From contig JBDROH010000024.1 in NCBI GenBank assembly GCA_043810285.1, positions 1-27,093 on the forward strand: a stretch of DNA of 27,093 nucleotides, given 5' to 3'. The position numbers were made by a program, and so were the translations under genes. This DNA is from JAGVXH01 sp043810285. Lineage in GTDB: Archaea; Nanobdellota; Nanobdellia; Pacearchaeales; GW2011-AR1. The notes under the pieces are model-generated. The model was not told the DNA's origin. It made no database searches and saw nothing but the letters and a program-made list of their open reading frames with translations. Shown here in pieces: positions 15,129-22,600 of this stretch (positions are counted from its first letter, which is position 1; each line of letters begins with the position of its first letter).

Positions 15129-15653
15129 ATGGGAGATATTAAAAGAAAACACAAATTGTATAGCCGACCAAAGAAGTTATATGATCGGGCTAGAATGGAT
15201 GAAGAGAATATTTTAGTTAAACGATATGGTCTCAAGAATAAGAGAGAAATTTGGAAAGCAAAAACGGCGGTTTCTAACATCCGTAGAAGAGCAAAAGGTC
15301 TCATTGGAAAAGGTGTTGAAGAACAACAAAGTTTTTTTAATAAATTAGGTAAGAAGGGGTTTATTGTTCAAGGGATTCCAGATGTTTTGGCATTGACTGA
15401 AGAGAATTTATTTGAAAGACGATTACAAACTATTTTATTCAAAAAAGGATTGGCGAATACAGTAAAGAATGCTCGACAATTGATTGTTCATAAGAATGTT
15501 TTGGTCGACGGTAGTGTAGTTAATATCCCCTCATTTGTTGTGACAAGAGAATTGGAAAATAAGATTTCTGTAAAAGAACGAAAGATTGTTTCTGATGAAG
15601 ATATTGAAACTAATGAGAAAATTGAAGAAGATTCTATGGGGGATGAAGAGTAA
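15129..15653 (+). CDS. rps4: Ribosomal protein uS4
   Basis: A 174-residue protein. IKRKHKLYSRPKKLYDRARM at the start is the usual archaeal S4 N-terminus and RRLQTILFKKGLANTVKNAR with QLIVHKNVLVDGSVV is its S4 RNA-binding domain. The ATG at 15129, one base after the rps13 stop, is chosen; a GTG start 24 bp earlier would add residues that overlap rps13. The C-terminus is acidic. Confidence 0.96.
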   Translation: MGDIKRKHKLYSRPKKLYDRARMDEENILVKRYGLKNKREIWKAKTAVSNIRRRAKGLIGKGVEEQQSFFNKLGKKGFIVQGIPDVLALTEENLFERRLQTILFKKGLANTVKNARQLIVHKNVLVDGSVVNIPSFVVTRELENKISVKERKIVSDEDIETNEKIEEDSMGDEE

Positions 15654-15654
15654 T

Positions 15655-16041
15655 ATGGCAAAAAATGAAGAGAATATTGGAATTTTGAATATTTACGCTA
15701 GTTTTAATAATACTATTGCTACTGTGACAGACTTAGCAGGGGACACAATTGGAAGAACTTCTGGAGGACAGATTACTAAACATGATAGAATGAGGGCTAA
15801 CCCGACAATTGCAATGTTTATTGCTAAAAAAGTTCAGGATATGTGTAAAGATTATAAGATTAATACTCTTTATGTTAGAATGAAAGGACAAACAGGGGCT
15901 ACAGGAATTGGACCTGGAGCACATGTGATTGTTAGAACATTGACTAAAGAAGGTTTTAAAATTTTAAGTATGACTGATATAACTTGTATTCCACGAGGAG
16001 GTCCTAAGAAGAAAGGAGGAAGACGTGGGAGAAGAGTATAA
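15655..16041 (+). CDS. rps11: Ribosomal protein uS11
   Basis: A 128-residue protein with IYASFNNTIATVTDL, GQTGATGIGPGAHVIVRTL and the end IPRGGPKKKGGRRGRRV, all standard for S11, which lines the platform near the mRNA exit channel. The ATG at 15655, one base after the rps4 stop, fits the family; an earlier in-frame ATG at 15586 would add 23 residues overlapping rps4. Confidence 0.97.
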   Translation: MAKNEENIGILNIYASFNNTIATVTDLAGDTIGRTSGGQITKHDRMRANPTIAMFIAKKVQDMCKDYKINTLYVRMKGQTGATGIGPGAHVIVRTLTKEGFKILSMTDITCIPRGGPKKKGGRRGRRV

Positions 16042-16051
16042 ACTTATAAAC
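16042..16051 (+). promoter_or_regulatory. Internal promoter candidate before rpoD
   Basis: ACTTATAAAC begins one base after the rps11 stop and is centred about 26 bp before the rpoD ATG at 16072. This is the spacing of the leaderless promoters elsewhere in the window. Confidence 0.5.
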
Positions 16052-16071
16052 TAAAAATTGAATAAAATAAA

Positions 16072-16779
16072 ATGGAAATGATTGAAAAAACACCGGAAAA
16101 AATAATTTTTGTTAGTGATATGAATGTTAGTTTAGCTAATGCTATTCGAAGAAGTGTTAATGAGATTCCTATTTTAGCAATTGATGAGGCAGATATTTAC
16201 AAGAATGATTCTGTTCTTTATGATGAAATTATTGCGCACCGGTTGGGTTTTATTCCTTTAAAGAATCAGAAACTTAAAGCAGACCAGAATATTGAAATGA
16301 AATTAAAGGCTAAAGGAAATGGAGGAATAAAAGAAATTCTTTCTGGAGAACTTGGAGATTTAGTTGTTCATTCTGAAATGCCTATTGTTTTAATTGGAGA
16401 TGGACAAGAAATTGAACTTGTTGCTAGAGCAAAAATTGGGAAAGGCATTAATCATGCAAAATTTTCACCAGGAATTGTTTTTTATAAGCATTTAGCGAAG
16501 ATAAAAATTAATGGGGATGGTGAAAAGCAGAGTGAGTTAGCGGAAATTTATCCTGAAGTTTTTGAAATGTTTGGAAAGAAATTAAAGGTTAAGAATGCTA
16601 CTGCATGTGATTTGGATCAAGAAGATATGGAGAGTTATCCTGGTGTTACAATTGGATTTGATAACAATCTAGTTTTTACGATTGAATCTTGGGGCCAAGT
16701 TGAGGCTAAAGAGATGTTTATCGATGCATGTAAGGCTTTGAAAGGAAATCTTTCGGAAGTCTCTAAAGTAGTTAAATAA
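16072..16779 (+). CDS. rpoD: RNA polymerase subunit D (Rpb3/alpha-like)
   Basis: A 235-residue protein. VSLANAIRRSVNEIPILAID and IIAHRLGFIPL are the dimerisation-domain signatures of the alpha/Rpb3/RpoD family, and TIESWGQVEAKEMFIDACKAL the C-terminal part. With RpoL and RpoN it forms the assembly platform. Only one cysteine (in NATACDLD) lies where some archaeal RpoD proteins carry a 4Fe-4S domain, so the cluster is absent. A TATA box right after rps11 may give it extra transcription. Confidence 0.96.
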   Translation: MEMIEKTPEKIIFVSDMNVSLANAIRRSVNEIPILAIDEADIYKNDSVLYDEIIAHRLGFIPLKNQKLKADQNIEMKLKAKGNGGIKEILSGELGDLVVHSEMPIVLIGDGQEIELVARAKIGKGINHAKFSPGIVFYKHLAKIKINGDGEKQSELAEIYPEVFEMFGKKLKVKNATACDLDQEDMESYPGVTIGFDNNLVFTIESWGQVEAKEMFIDACKALKGNLSEVSKVVK

Positions 16780-16780
16780 T

Positions 16781-16801
16781 CTCGGTGGATTCTTCACTGA
16801 G
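16781..16801 (+). other. Hairpin before tRNA-Leu in the operon
   Basis: CTCGGTG and CACTGAG pair over 7 bp (one G-U) around a 7-nt loop, between the rpoD stop and the tRNA 5' end. It could separate the mRNA from the tRNA by acting as a processing or termination signal. Confidence 0.4.
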
Positions 16802-16808
16802 TAGTTGT

Positions 16809-16891
16809 GGGAGAATGCCGGAGTGGTCAAACGGGCTACGTTTAGGCCGTAGTGGCTTTTGCCTACGGGGGTTCGAATCCTCCTTCTCCCA
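16809..16891 (+). tRNA. tRNA-Leu (TAG) inside the ribosomal operon
   Basis: Acceptor GGGAGAA (16809-16815) pairs with TTCTCCC (16884-16890), discriminator A at 16891. Stem CTACG/CGTAG encloses TTTAGGC, anticodon TAG. The long variable arm marks a class II tRNA, and the D and T arms are nearly identical to those of tRNA-Leu(CAA) at 4710. It lies between rpoD and rpl18e on the same strand, 13 bp before the rpl18e ATG. Confidence 0.95.
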
Positions 16892-16904
16892 TAAGGAAAG
16901 TAAA

Positions 16905-17267
16905 ATGGAAATAAAAATAAGTAAAAGTAAAATTGAAAAAAGAATGGAGCACAAAATGGATGCTTCTTTAGTTGAGACTATAATCAAATTAAAAAAAACA
17001 AATCCTACTGTTGCTAAAGAGTTAGCTAAACCAAAACGAAGATGGCCTGCGATTAATTTGAAGGATATTGATATGATTAAGGGGGATGTTTTAATTGCTG
17101 GAAAAGTTTTAAGTGCTGGAGAATTGGGTGGAGTGAAGAAAATTGTTGCTTGGTCGGCATCAGGAAAGGCACTTGAAAAGATTAAGGGTGCAAATGGAAC
17201 GTTTGTTACAATTAGTGAAGAGATGAAAAAGAATCCTGAATTAAATGGGTATGATATTTTGAAATAA
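16905..17267 (+). CDS. rpl18e: Ribosomal protein eL18
   Basis: A 120-residue protein. NLKDIDMIKGDVLIAGKVL and VAWSASGKALEKIKGANG fit archaeal L18e (eL18/uL15 fold). The ATG at 16905 is chosen; an open frame back to 16785 would translate through the tRNA-Leu gene. The stop overlaps the rpl13 ATG by one base. Confidence 0.95.
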   Translation: MEIKISKSKIEKRMEHKMDASLVETIIKLKKTNPTVAKELAKPKRRWPAINLKDIDMIKGDVLIAGKVLSAGELGGVKKIVAWSASGKALEKIKGANGTFVTISEEMKKNPELNGYDILK

Positions 17268-17680
17268 TGGTGAAAATATTTTATGATGGTAATGATGCGG
17301 TTTTTGGTAGGTTGGCTAGTGTTGTTACTAAAGATTTATTGAAAGGGAACTTTGTAGATATTATTAATTGTGAGGGGATTATTATCTCAGGAAGGAAGGA
17401 AGTTTTTATTGAAAATATTCAGGCTAAAAGGACAATGGGAATGGGATCTTCATTGAAGGGTCCAAAGTATATACGAATGGAAGATAGATTGGTTAAAAGA
17501 ATGATTCGGGGAATGTTACCTCGAGACCGAATGAAAGGTCAGGAAGCATTCAAGAGATTGCGATGTCACATTGGAAATGGAAATTTGAGTGAAGAGGATT
17601 TGAAGAATGTTAAAGAGTTTAATCATCGGAAACCTATGAAATATTCTAGAATTAAAGAAATTGTGAGGGGATTGCGATGA
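17267..17680 (+). CDS. rpl13: Ribosomal protein uL13
   Basis: A 137-residue protein with DAVFGRLASVVTKDLLKGN near the start, VDIINCEGIIISGRKEV and MIRGMLPRDRMKGQEAFKRL, the archaeal L13 signatures. L13 binds 23S rRNA early in large-subunit assembly. It overlaps rpl18e by one base and rps9 by four (ATGA). Confidence 0.97.
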   Translation: MVKIFYDGNDAVFGRLASVVTKDLLKGNFVDIINCEGIIISGRKEVFIENIQAKRTMGMGSSLKGPKYIRMEDRLVKRMIRGMLPRDRMKGQEAFKRLRCHIGNGNLSEEDLKNVKEFNHRKPMKYSRIKEIVRGLR

Positions 17681-18078
17681 ATAAACTTGTAGTTTCTGGA
17701 AAACGAAAGACCGCGATTGCTAAGGCTACAATTGTAGAGGGTACAGGAATTGTGACATTTAACAAAAGGTCTTTAACCTTTTTGTCAGATTTACAACAGT
17801 TAGAAATTAGTGAACCATTAGTCCTTGCGAAAAATATTTTAGGCGAGTTAAAATTTGATATTGATTTGAATGTGAAACATGGGGGAATCGCTTGCCAAGT
17901 TGAAGCTGGGAGGTTGGCTATTGCGAAAGCTATTGTTAAGTTCACAGGTAATGAAAATTTAAGAGGGGTATTCTTGGCATATGATAAGAATTTATTGGTC
18001 GCAGATACCCGACGGAAGGAAGCTTGTAAGCCGGGTGATTCTAAAGCAAGAGCAATGAGACAAAGTAGTTTTAGATAA
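17677..18078 (+). CDS. rps9: Ribosomal protein uS9
   Basis: A 133-residue protein. SGKRKTAIAKATIVEGTG at the start and VADTRRKEACKPGDSKARAM with RQSSFR at the end are the S9 signatures; the terminal arginine reaches the P-site tRNA. Last gene of the cluster. Its stop abuts the stop of the convergent recombinase-like gene with no base between, and the T-run at 18079-18088 could end transcription. Confidence 0.97.
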   Translation: MNKLVVSGKRKTAIAKATIVEGTGIVTFNKRSLTFLSDLQQLEISEPLVLAKNILGELKFDIDLNVKHGGIACQVEAGRLAIAKAIVKFTGNENLRGVFLAYDKNLLVADTRRKEACKPGDSKARAMRQSSFR

Positions 18079-18612
18079 TTATTTTTTTCTTGGTTTCAAA
18101 TAAGTTTTTAGTTTTCGTTGGACTGCATAGAATATTTCTGGAGAGATTAAATTTTGATGGCTACCCTTATAGATTCGTCCGTCGAATTTTATCTCTCCTA
18201 AGTAAGTCCTATTTGATAAGACTTTTTTCAAACCATTTACAGAGAGGCTAAAATTTTTTGCGAGAGAGTTTAGAGAATATTTACGATTAAGAAATGTTCG
18301 ATATAATGAATGGATTTTTACAGCGTCCTCGTTTGGAATTAGGTTTCCATTAATAACATTATAACCCCGCGGAGCCCTTGTTACAACTCTACCGATACTA
18401 GCCATTTTATCCATTCCTGATTTTTGTTTCTTGCCCGAGCGTTGCCCGTATTTTCTAAAAGTATCTAAAACTTTCCAATCTATTTTTTCATCAATATAAT
18501 CTTGGAAGTTATTGATTTTTTCAGGTGCAAATTTTGCACAAATAGGACATAAGAGACTTCCAAAGATTATTACCTCTTTTTTGTCTTGATAGCCGCATTT
18601 TTTACAAGTCAT
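18079..18612 (-). CDS. Recombinase-domain protein lacking a catalytic domain
   Basis: A 177-residue protein. The N-terminus has CKKC (residues 3-6) and CPIC (about 22-25), a zinc ribbon. Residues about 75-175 read TRAPRGYNVINGNLIPNEDA...KIHSLYRTFLNRKYSLNSLAKNF...VLSNRTYLGEIKFDGRIYKG...ISPEIFYAVQRKL (shown in pieces), the DNA-binding 'Recombinase' domain that in large serine recombinases follows the catalytic resolvase domain. The catalytic domain with its serine is absent, so this is either a domesticated DNA-binding protein or a derived fragment kept as a stand-alone gene; the intact frame, zinc ribbon and own promoter favour the first. Confidence 0.72.
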   Translation of the reverse strand: MTCKKCGYQDKKEVIIFGSLLCPICAKFAPEKINNFQDYIDEKIDWKVLDTFRKYGQRSGKKQKSGMDKMASIGRVVTRAPRGYNVINGNLIPNEDAVKIHSLYRTFLNRKYSLNSLAKNFSLSVNGLKKVLSNRTYLGEIKFDGRIYKGSHQNLISPEIFYAVQRKLKTYLKPRKK

Positions 18613-18632
18613 AGTTTAGTTGAGATAAAATG

Positions 18633-18642
18633 TTTTATAAAA
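18633..18642. promoter_or_regulatory. Symmetric TATA box shared by two divergent genes
   Basis: TTTTATAAAA is a perfect 10-bp palindrome whose centre is 25.5 bp from both ATG codons: 18612 on the minus strand and 18663 on the plus strand. Flanking GATAAAATG and TGTTTTATC extend the near-symmetry to about 28 bp. Confidence 0.75.
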
Positions 18643-18662
18643 TGTTTTATCTTGGAAGATGT

Positions 18663-19091
18663 ATGAAAAATACTGATGGGAAGTTATTAATCGTAGGGAT
18701 TATTTTGATGTTGTTGATTTCAATAACAGGAGTTTATCTTTATAATTTTTATGTTTTCAAGACGGTGAGATTTTGTGTTGGAGAGGCCAATAATTTGGAA
18801 ATAATTTGTGGGACAACTCCAGATTGTATTGATTTAATTGGGGGTGAGATAGATAGTGAATTAAATAGAACACCTAATTTTATCCAAGAAAAATTTAAAG
18901 AGGTTATTGAAGAAGTTATTTATTGTGATAAAAATTGTTTTGTAAAAAACATTCGTGGGATAAATTTGGAAACTGGAGAAATTGAAATGTTAGATTCTTG
19001 CGAGATTAATGAAAAAGAAATTATTATTGAAATTAGAGGTAAAGAGGGTTTAGAAATTTTAGAATATTTGAAAAGTAAAAACAATGTTTAA
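18663..19091 (+). CDS. Small single-helix membrane protein
   Basis: A 142-residue protein with a hydrophobic helix at about residues 8-30 (LLIVGIILMLLISITGVYLY) and an outside-facing acidic domain with cysteines in FCVGEAN, ICGTTPDC, YCDKNCF and SCEINEK, which may pair. I do not recognise the family. The start at 18663 is set by the shared TATA box; an open frame to 18630 would overlap it. Function unknown. Confidence 0.6.
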   Translation: MKNTDGKLLIVGIILMLLISITGVYLYNFYVFKTVRFCVGEANNLEIICGTTPDCIDLIGGEIDSELNRTPNFIQEKFKEVIEEVIYCDKNCFVKNIRGINLETGEIEMLDSCEINEKEIIIEIRGKEGLEILEYLKSKNNV

Positions 19092-19140
19092 AAATTAGTT
19101 TAGGATGCAATAAATTTTTTAATTGAATTATAGAAGAATA

Positions 19141-19160
19141 GATATTTAAACCTTAAAGAT
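19141..19160 (+). promoter_or_regulatory. Promoter of the pilin-like gene
   Basis: Two A+T boxes lie upstream of the ATG at 19183: ATATTTAAACC (centre about 36 bp away) and CTTAAAGA (about 28 bp away). Either could be the TATA element; the second fits the leaderless spacing. Confidence 0.45.
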
Positions 19161-19182
19161 ATTATGATTTAGGAATACAAAA

Positions 19183-20229
19183 ATGGAATTGGGGGAAAAT
19201 TTTGGGAAAGGAGGGGTTGCAAATGTAGTCGCCGTTATTTTAATTCTTATTTTGACGGTTGGTGCGGTTAGTTTGGTTGGGAGTTATGCATTAGTTTTAG
19301 TAAAAGGGGTTATTGGAGAAATTGAACTTAGTGAATCTTGTACATCGATTCTTTTAGATATTGAAACTTCTAGAGGATATTCATGCTATGATGCGATTAA
19401 TGGTGAGGTGAGAATAATGGTGGATAGGGGTGCAGGTGTTCTTTCTCATCAAAGTCATCAGTTTGTAGGGATGAATGTAAAAACGAGTGGTGAAACTGAA
19501 GAAGGTCTTGAATCTAAAAACTATGATATCTTAGAAGGAAGTAATGCATATGCTCGGAATGCGGATAAAATTTATGGAGAATATGTTGATTTGTTAGGGG
19601 AGTATGAAGATTTAGTTTATGTGGTTAATGTTGATCATTCTGTAGATAGAGTTTCAGTTACTCCTGTGATAAATATTGGAAGTCAAAAGAATTTATGTCC
19701 TTCAAGAAATGATGTAAATTTGGATGTCTGTTCTTCGATATTTGATCCTATGACTTTTTTAGTGTATAATGAGCAAGACATGAGTTTACTTAATAGTCGA
19801 CGAGGTTGGCCCGTGACAGGATTTGTAGCTACAAGAACAGACAGCGAATCTTTAGAAGGTAATTATTCTATTGCAGTTAGTGGAGGAAGTGCTGCTTTTG
19901 ATGCTAATATTGGTGTGGAGAAAGCGGATTATTTAGAGTTCTCTTACAAAAAAGAAAATGTGGATACTTATTTGAGTGTATTTTATCATATAAGTGGAGA
20001 TGAGGATAATGAGTGGGTTGAAATAACAGATACTCTGAATAGAGGGTATGTAGGTTATGATATTCCTCACGAAGAAGATACTGAATGGCACACAGTTACA
20101 ATAAACTTAGATGAATTTGAAGATGCCGGGATTTGTAATGGGTATCCTGGAAACGGTATTGTAGATGATTTCCAGTTTAGTGTTTGGGATTCAACAATAG
20201 TGTATTTTGATAATGTTCGATTTTATTAA
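19183..20229 (+). CDS. Type IV pilin-like protein with lectin-like C-terminus
   Basis: A 348-residue protein. The N-terminus GENFGKGG|VANVVAVILILILTVG has a short charged leader ending in Gly-Gly before a long hydrophobic helix, the class III signal processed by archaeal prepilin peptidase, as in archaellins and pilins. The body is long for a pilin. The last third (LEGNYSIAVSGGSAAFDANI...YLEFSYKK...WHTVTINLDEF...VYFDNVRFY) has the jelly-roll pattern of carbohydrate-binding or concanavalin-like domains, often ending in DNVRF. An adhesive surface pilin is the inference. No pilus ATPase or platform gene is nearby. Confidence 0.7.
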   Translation: MELGENFGKGGVANVVAVILILILTVGAVSLVGSYALVLVKGVIGEIELSESCTSILLDIETSRGYSCYDAINGEVRIMVDRGAGVLSHQSHQFVGMNVKTSGETEEGLESKNYDILEGSNAYARNADKIYGEYVDLLGEYEDLVYVVNVDHSVDRVSVTPVINIGSQKNLCPSRNDVNLDVCSSIFDPMTFLVYNEQDMSLLNSRRGWPVTGFVATRTDSESLEGNYSIAVSGGSAAFDANIGVEKADYLEFSYKKENVDTYLSVFYHISGDEDNEWVEITDTLNRGYVGYDIPHEEDTEWHTVTINLDEFEDAGICNGYPGNGIVDDFQFSVWDSTIVYFDNVRFY

Positions 20230-20254
20230 AGGTTGGTTGGGGTAAGGTTGGTAT

Positions 20255-21079
20255 TTATTCATTTAAAGAATCAAAAGGTGATTTGATTTTTTTCAATTCT
20301 TCTGTAGAGACATGAGTATAAATTTGGGTTGTAGAGAGGTCTGCGTGTCCAAGTAATTCTTGAATTTTTCGGATATCCACTCCTTCTTCTAGGAGATGTG
20401 TCGCAAATGAATGTCGAAGAGTATGACAATGAACATTTTTTAGTCCTGCCCTATTTGCGGCAGAAGATACGATTTTTTGGAGATTTCTCGTAGATAATTT
20501 TCCGTTTCGCCCAGTAAATAGGTATATTTTGTCTTTTTGTTTTTTGGCTTGATCTTGCAATTCTTCTATTAAAAATTCAGGGATATTAAAAATTCTATCT
20601 TTGTTTCCTTTTGCTTGTCGGATATGCCCAATTTTTTCAGGAAAGTTTAGGTCGTCGATTTTTAAATTAATTAGTTCAGAGACTCGGAATCCGCATGCAT
20701 ACATTAGGCAGACCATAAGTTTTGATTTTTGGGTTTGAAGTTTATCGAAGAGATTTTTGATTTCATTTTTTGATAATATTGTTGGAAGTCGCTTCTCTTT
20801 TTTTGGCCGTTTTATTGATAAAGTTATATCCTTGTTTAGAATTAAAGTGTATGCATATCTTATTGCAGAAAGAAATAATGTTGTTGACGTCGCTGCCTTA
20901 TCTGTTAAATTTTTAGCTAAGAATAATTTGATGTCATCAGAAGTAATTTGATCTGGAAATTTATTTGTGAAATTTATTAGGTCTTTATTTGCCTTGAGAT
21001 AATTTCGAATAGTATAATTTGAGTTCTTTGAAATTTTTAATTCTACCTCTATTTTTTTTAGGAATTTTTCTTTTTCCAT
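20255..21079 (-). CDS. xerA: XerA-like tyrosine recombinase
   Basis: A 274-residue enzyme with an N-terminal SAM-like core-binding domain (about 1-90) and a C-terminal catalytic domain. The full catalytic set is visible: R132 (GFRVSEL), K157 (QAKGNKDR), H219 and R222 (HTLRHSFATH), H245 (LGHADLST) and Y254 (QIYTH). Length and sequence fit archaeal XerA/XerC-D enzymes that resolve chromosome dimers at dif; integrases of small elements are a possible alternative. A GGTGAT stretch, resembling a Shine-Dalgarno site, lies right before the ATG. A dif-like sequence lies 66 bp upstream of the start (21145-21170). Confidence 0.88.
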   Translation of the reverse strand: MEKEKFLKKIEVELKISKNSNYTIRNYLKANKDLINFTNKFPDQITSDDIKLFLAKNLTDKAATSTTLFLSAIRYAYTLILNKDITLSIKRPKKEKRLPTILSKNEIKNLFDKLQTQKSKLMVCLMYACGFRVSELINLKIDDLNFPEKIGHIRQAKGNKDRIFNIPEFLIEELQDQAKKQKDKIYLFTGRNGKLSTRNLQKIVSSAANRAGLKNVHCHTLRHSFATHLLEEGVDIRKIQELLGHADLSTTQIYTHVSTEELKKIKSPFDSLNE

Positions 21080-21509
21080 TCATCACCTTCTGTCTTGTGC
21101 TAACTCGTGTTTATATTTTTTATGGGGATGATATTTCTTGATTGAATGTAATCGTTTAACCGAATAACTATAATCTAGATTTTAATAGTTATTTTCCTCG
21201 ACAGAGATTAGATTTATTGATGCGCTTAATCCTCCTTTTAATAGAGAGTTTTATAGCTTTAAAAGGTCTTACTTGTAAAAAGACTCACTTTTCTTTCATT
21301 CAAAGGATTTTTTAACTATCACTTTTTCACTTAAATTTTGATAATGTTTAGAGAAAATTAGTAAGGAGATTTTAGGAAGAAAATTGGGTGATTTCGTGTT
21401 TTGAGGGGTTTTGAGGGTATTTTTTTCAATGGTGGTGGATAATTCAACTTTAAGGGGTAAAATTCGTTAGAATCTCTTAAAATTTGTTTGAGAATTGGGT
21501 TAATTTTGA
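21080..21509. other. Gap between xerA and the HNH gene
   Basis: No coding region is visible in 430 bp. It holds a candidate TATA box for xerA (minus strand, about 21109-21125), a dif-like site (21145-21170), a 9-bp inverted repeat AATAACTAT/ATAGTTATT (21163-21171 and 21185-21193), and GTCTT/AAGAC hairpin potential near 21268-21287. The last 150 bp is G-rich on the plus strand (repeated GAGGGGTTTT-type words). Confidence 0.4.
21145..21170 (+). other. dif-like site 1
   Basis: Left arm AATGTAATCG, 6-bp spacer TTTAAC, right arm CGAATAACTA. Arm-6-arm is the geometry of Xer sites. The right arm and the last four spacer bases recur exactly at 24053-24066. The left arm matches the mirrored right arm in 6 of 10 positions. 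Confidence 0.35.
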
Positions 21510-21983
21510 CTATAACTTCTTTTCATGGAAAGCTAGTTTATCATTTAATGGGAGATCGAAGCCTTTTTCTTTTAAAATGTTGAATATTTCTGGGCGGAAA
21601 TTGTAGTTGTGAATCATCCGATGGTGGTTTGGGCAGAGACCTATTAGATTTTTTGGTGAATTGTTTTGTTTATTGAGATCAATGTGATGCAAGTCTACGA
21701 TTTTTTCAAACCCACAGATAATGCATTCTTTAGTGGTTCTTCTATAGGTTTTTAGATCGACATTGTTTGATTTTCGTTGATTATAGGCTTTGTTTTTGTC
21801 AAGATGAAAAAGGTAGTTGTAACATCCTGCGCAAAGGTTTTTGGCGTGAAGGGTTATTTTTCTTTTGCATCTTTTGCAAGTTCCTATTTTTGGTTGCCAT
21901 TTGAGTTTTTTATAGCAAGTATAGCAAAGGTTTTTGGCGTGATGTTCTTTTTCTTGGTTGCAATTAATACATTTTTTTATCAT
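21510..21983 (-). CDS. HNH nuclease with two zinc modules
   Basis: A 157-residue protein. Two tandem modules, CINC...HAKNLCYTCYK and CKRC...HAKNLCAGCYN, are duplicated zinc ribbons of the CxxC-HAKxLCxxCY type seen in phage and element proteins. They precede an HNH domain: CIICG...VDLHHIDLNKQNNSP KNLIGLCPNHHRMIH (read in two parts), with both zinc CxxC-type pairs and the catalytic HH-N-H residues intact. It should nick or cut DNA. The ATG at 21983 is chosen because a TATA-like box lies 26 bp upstream; an upstream frame to 22022 would overlap that box. Confidence 0.82.
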   Translation of the reverse strand: MIKKCINCNQEKEHHAKNLCYTCYKKLKWQPKIGTCKRCKRKITLHAKNLCAGCYNYLFHLDKNKAYNQRKSNNVDLKTYRRTTKECIICGFEKIVDLHHIDLNKQNNSPKNLIGLCPNHHRMIHNYNFRPEIFNILKEKGFDLPLNDKLAFHEKKL

Positions 21984-22395
21984 TTGAAAATAAAGCGTTC
22001 GCACATTAAAAACTTTGTGCAAACATCCTATTTTCGTTCGTTTTATAATGGAAGAACGTCATACAATCTATATTATGCGAACTTTTGCTAAAATAAGTTA
22101 TTAATCTTTGATTTTGAGGGAAATTGTTGGATAGTTCACACAAGTTATTGAAATCTATTTTTATATTTATTGAAATTTTTGAGTTTAATTAATATTTGTT
22201 TTTATTAAATTTGTTTAAAATTTTTGAAGTTCCTACGACTTTGGCTTACTTAATTCTGTTTCCATATCTGACGGTTGTGCACTTTGGTAAACTTAGTGCA
22301 ATCTATGTTTGATGAAAATTGAGGGATTTAGTAAAAAGGTATTTAAAGAATTTTGTTGAATTAATTTAAGTGAAAGAATTTTTTAAGTTATGAAA
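21984..22395. promoter_or_regulatory. HNH promoter dyad and AT-rich gap
   Basis: On the minus strand GTTTTTAATG (about 22004-22013), the candidate HNH TATA box, sits in the middle of a dyad GCACA (22001-22005)/TGTGC (22016-22020). GTTCGCA (21997-22003) recurs inverted as TGCGAAC (22076-22082); CGTTC/GAACG (22035-22039, 22054-22058) and TGCACT/AGTGCA (22278-22283, 22295-22300) are other dyads. Bases 22150-22240 are very A+T-rich. No coding region is seen. Confidence 0.4.
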
Positions 22396-22587
22396 TTATT
22401 TAATGAAAACTACAAGAATTGCACTAAGTATTGTACCTATTACCACGACCCATCCAGCAATAAATGTAATGACTTCTGGAATTCCTAGGATTGTTAGAGT
22501 CTTTTCAATCATTCCTGAACCAACTGTTAACGCTACAATTGTTCCTAAGACCCATATAAAAAGCTCTATAAATATATTATTTTTCAT
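22396..22587 (-). CDS. 63-residue two-helix membrane protein
   Basis: MKNNIFIELFIWVLGTIVAL then VGSGMIEKTLTILGIPEV and ITFIAGWVVVIGTILSAIL: two hydrophobic helices joined by a short loop, with almost no soluble part. The family is unknown to me; small two-helix proteins like this occur in archaeal mobile or viral regions and could be holin-like, but that is only size and shape. It follows the next upstream membrane gene by 13 bp on the same strand and is probably cotranscribed. Confidence 0.55.
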   Translation of the reverse strand: MKNNIFIELFIWVLGTIVALTVGSGMIEKTLTILGIPEVITFIAGWVVVIGTILSAILVVFIK

Positions 22588-22600
22588 TGATTATTTCCAT

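Noticed and set aside
16072..16779. Iron-sulfur domain in RpoD
   Set aside because: Only one cysteine is present in the region, so a 4Fe-4S cluster cannot be held.
16785..17267. A longer L18e with 40 extra N-terminal residues
   Set aside because: The extension translates through tRNA-Leu(TAG). The ATG at 16905 gives the normal family length.
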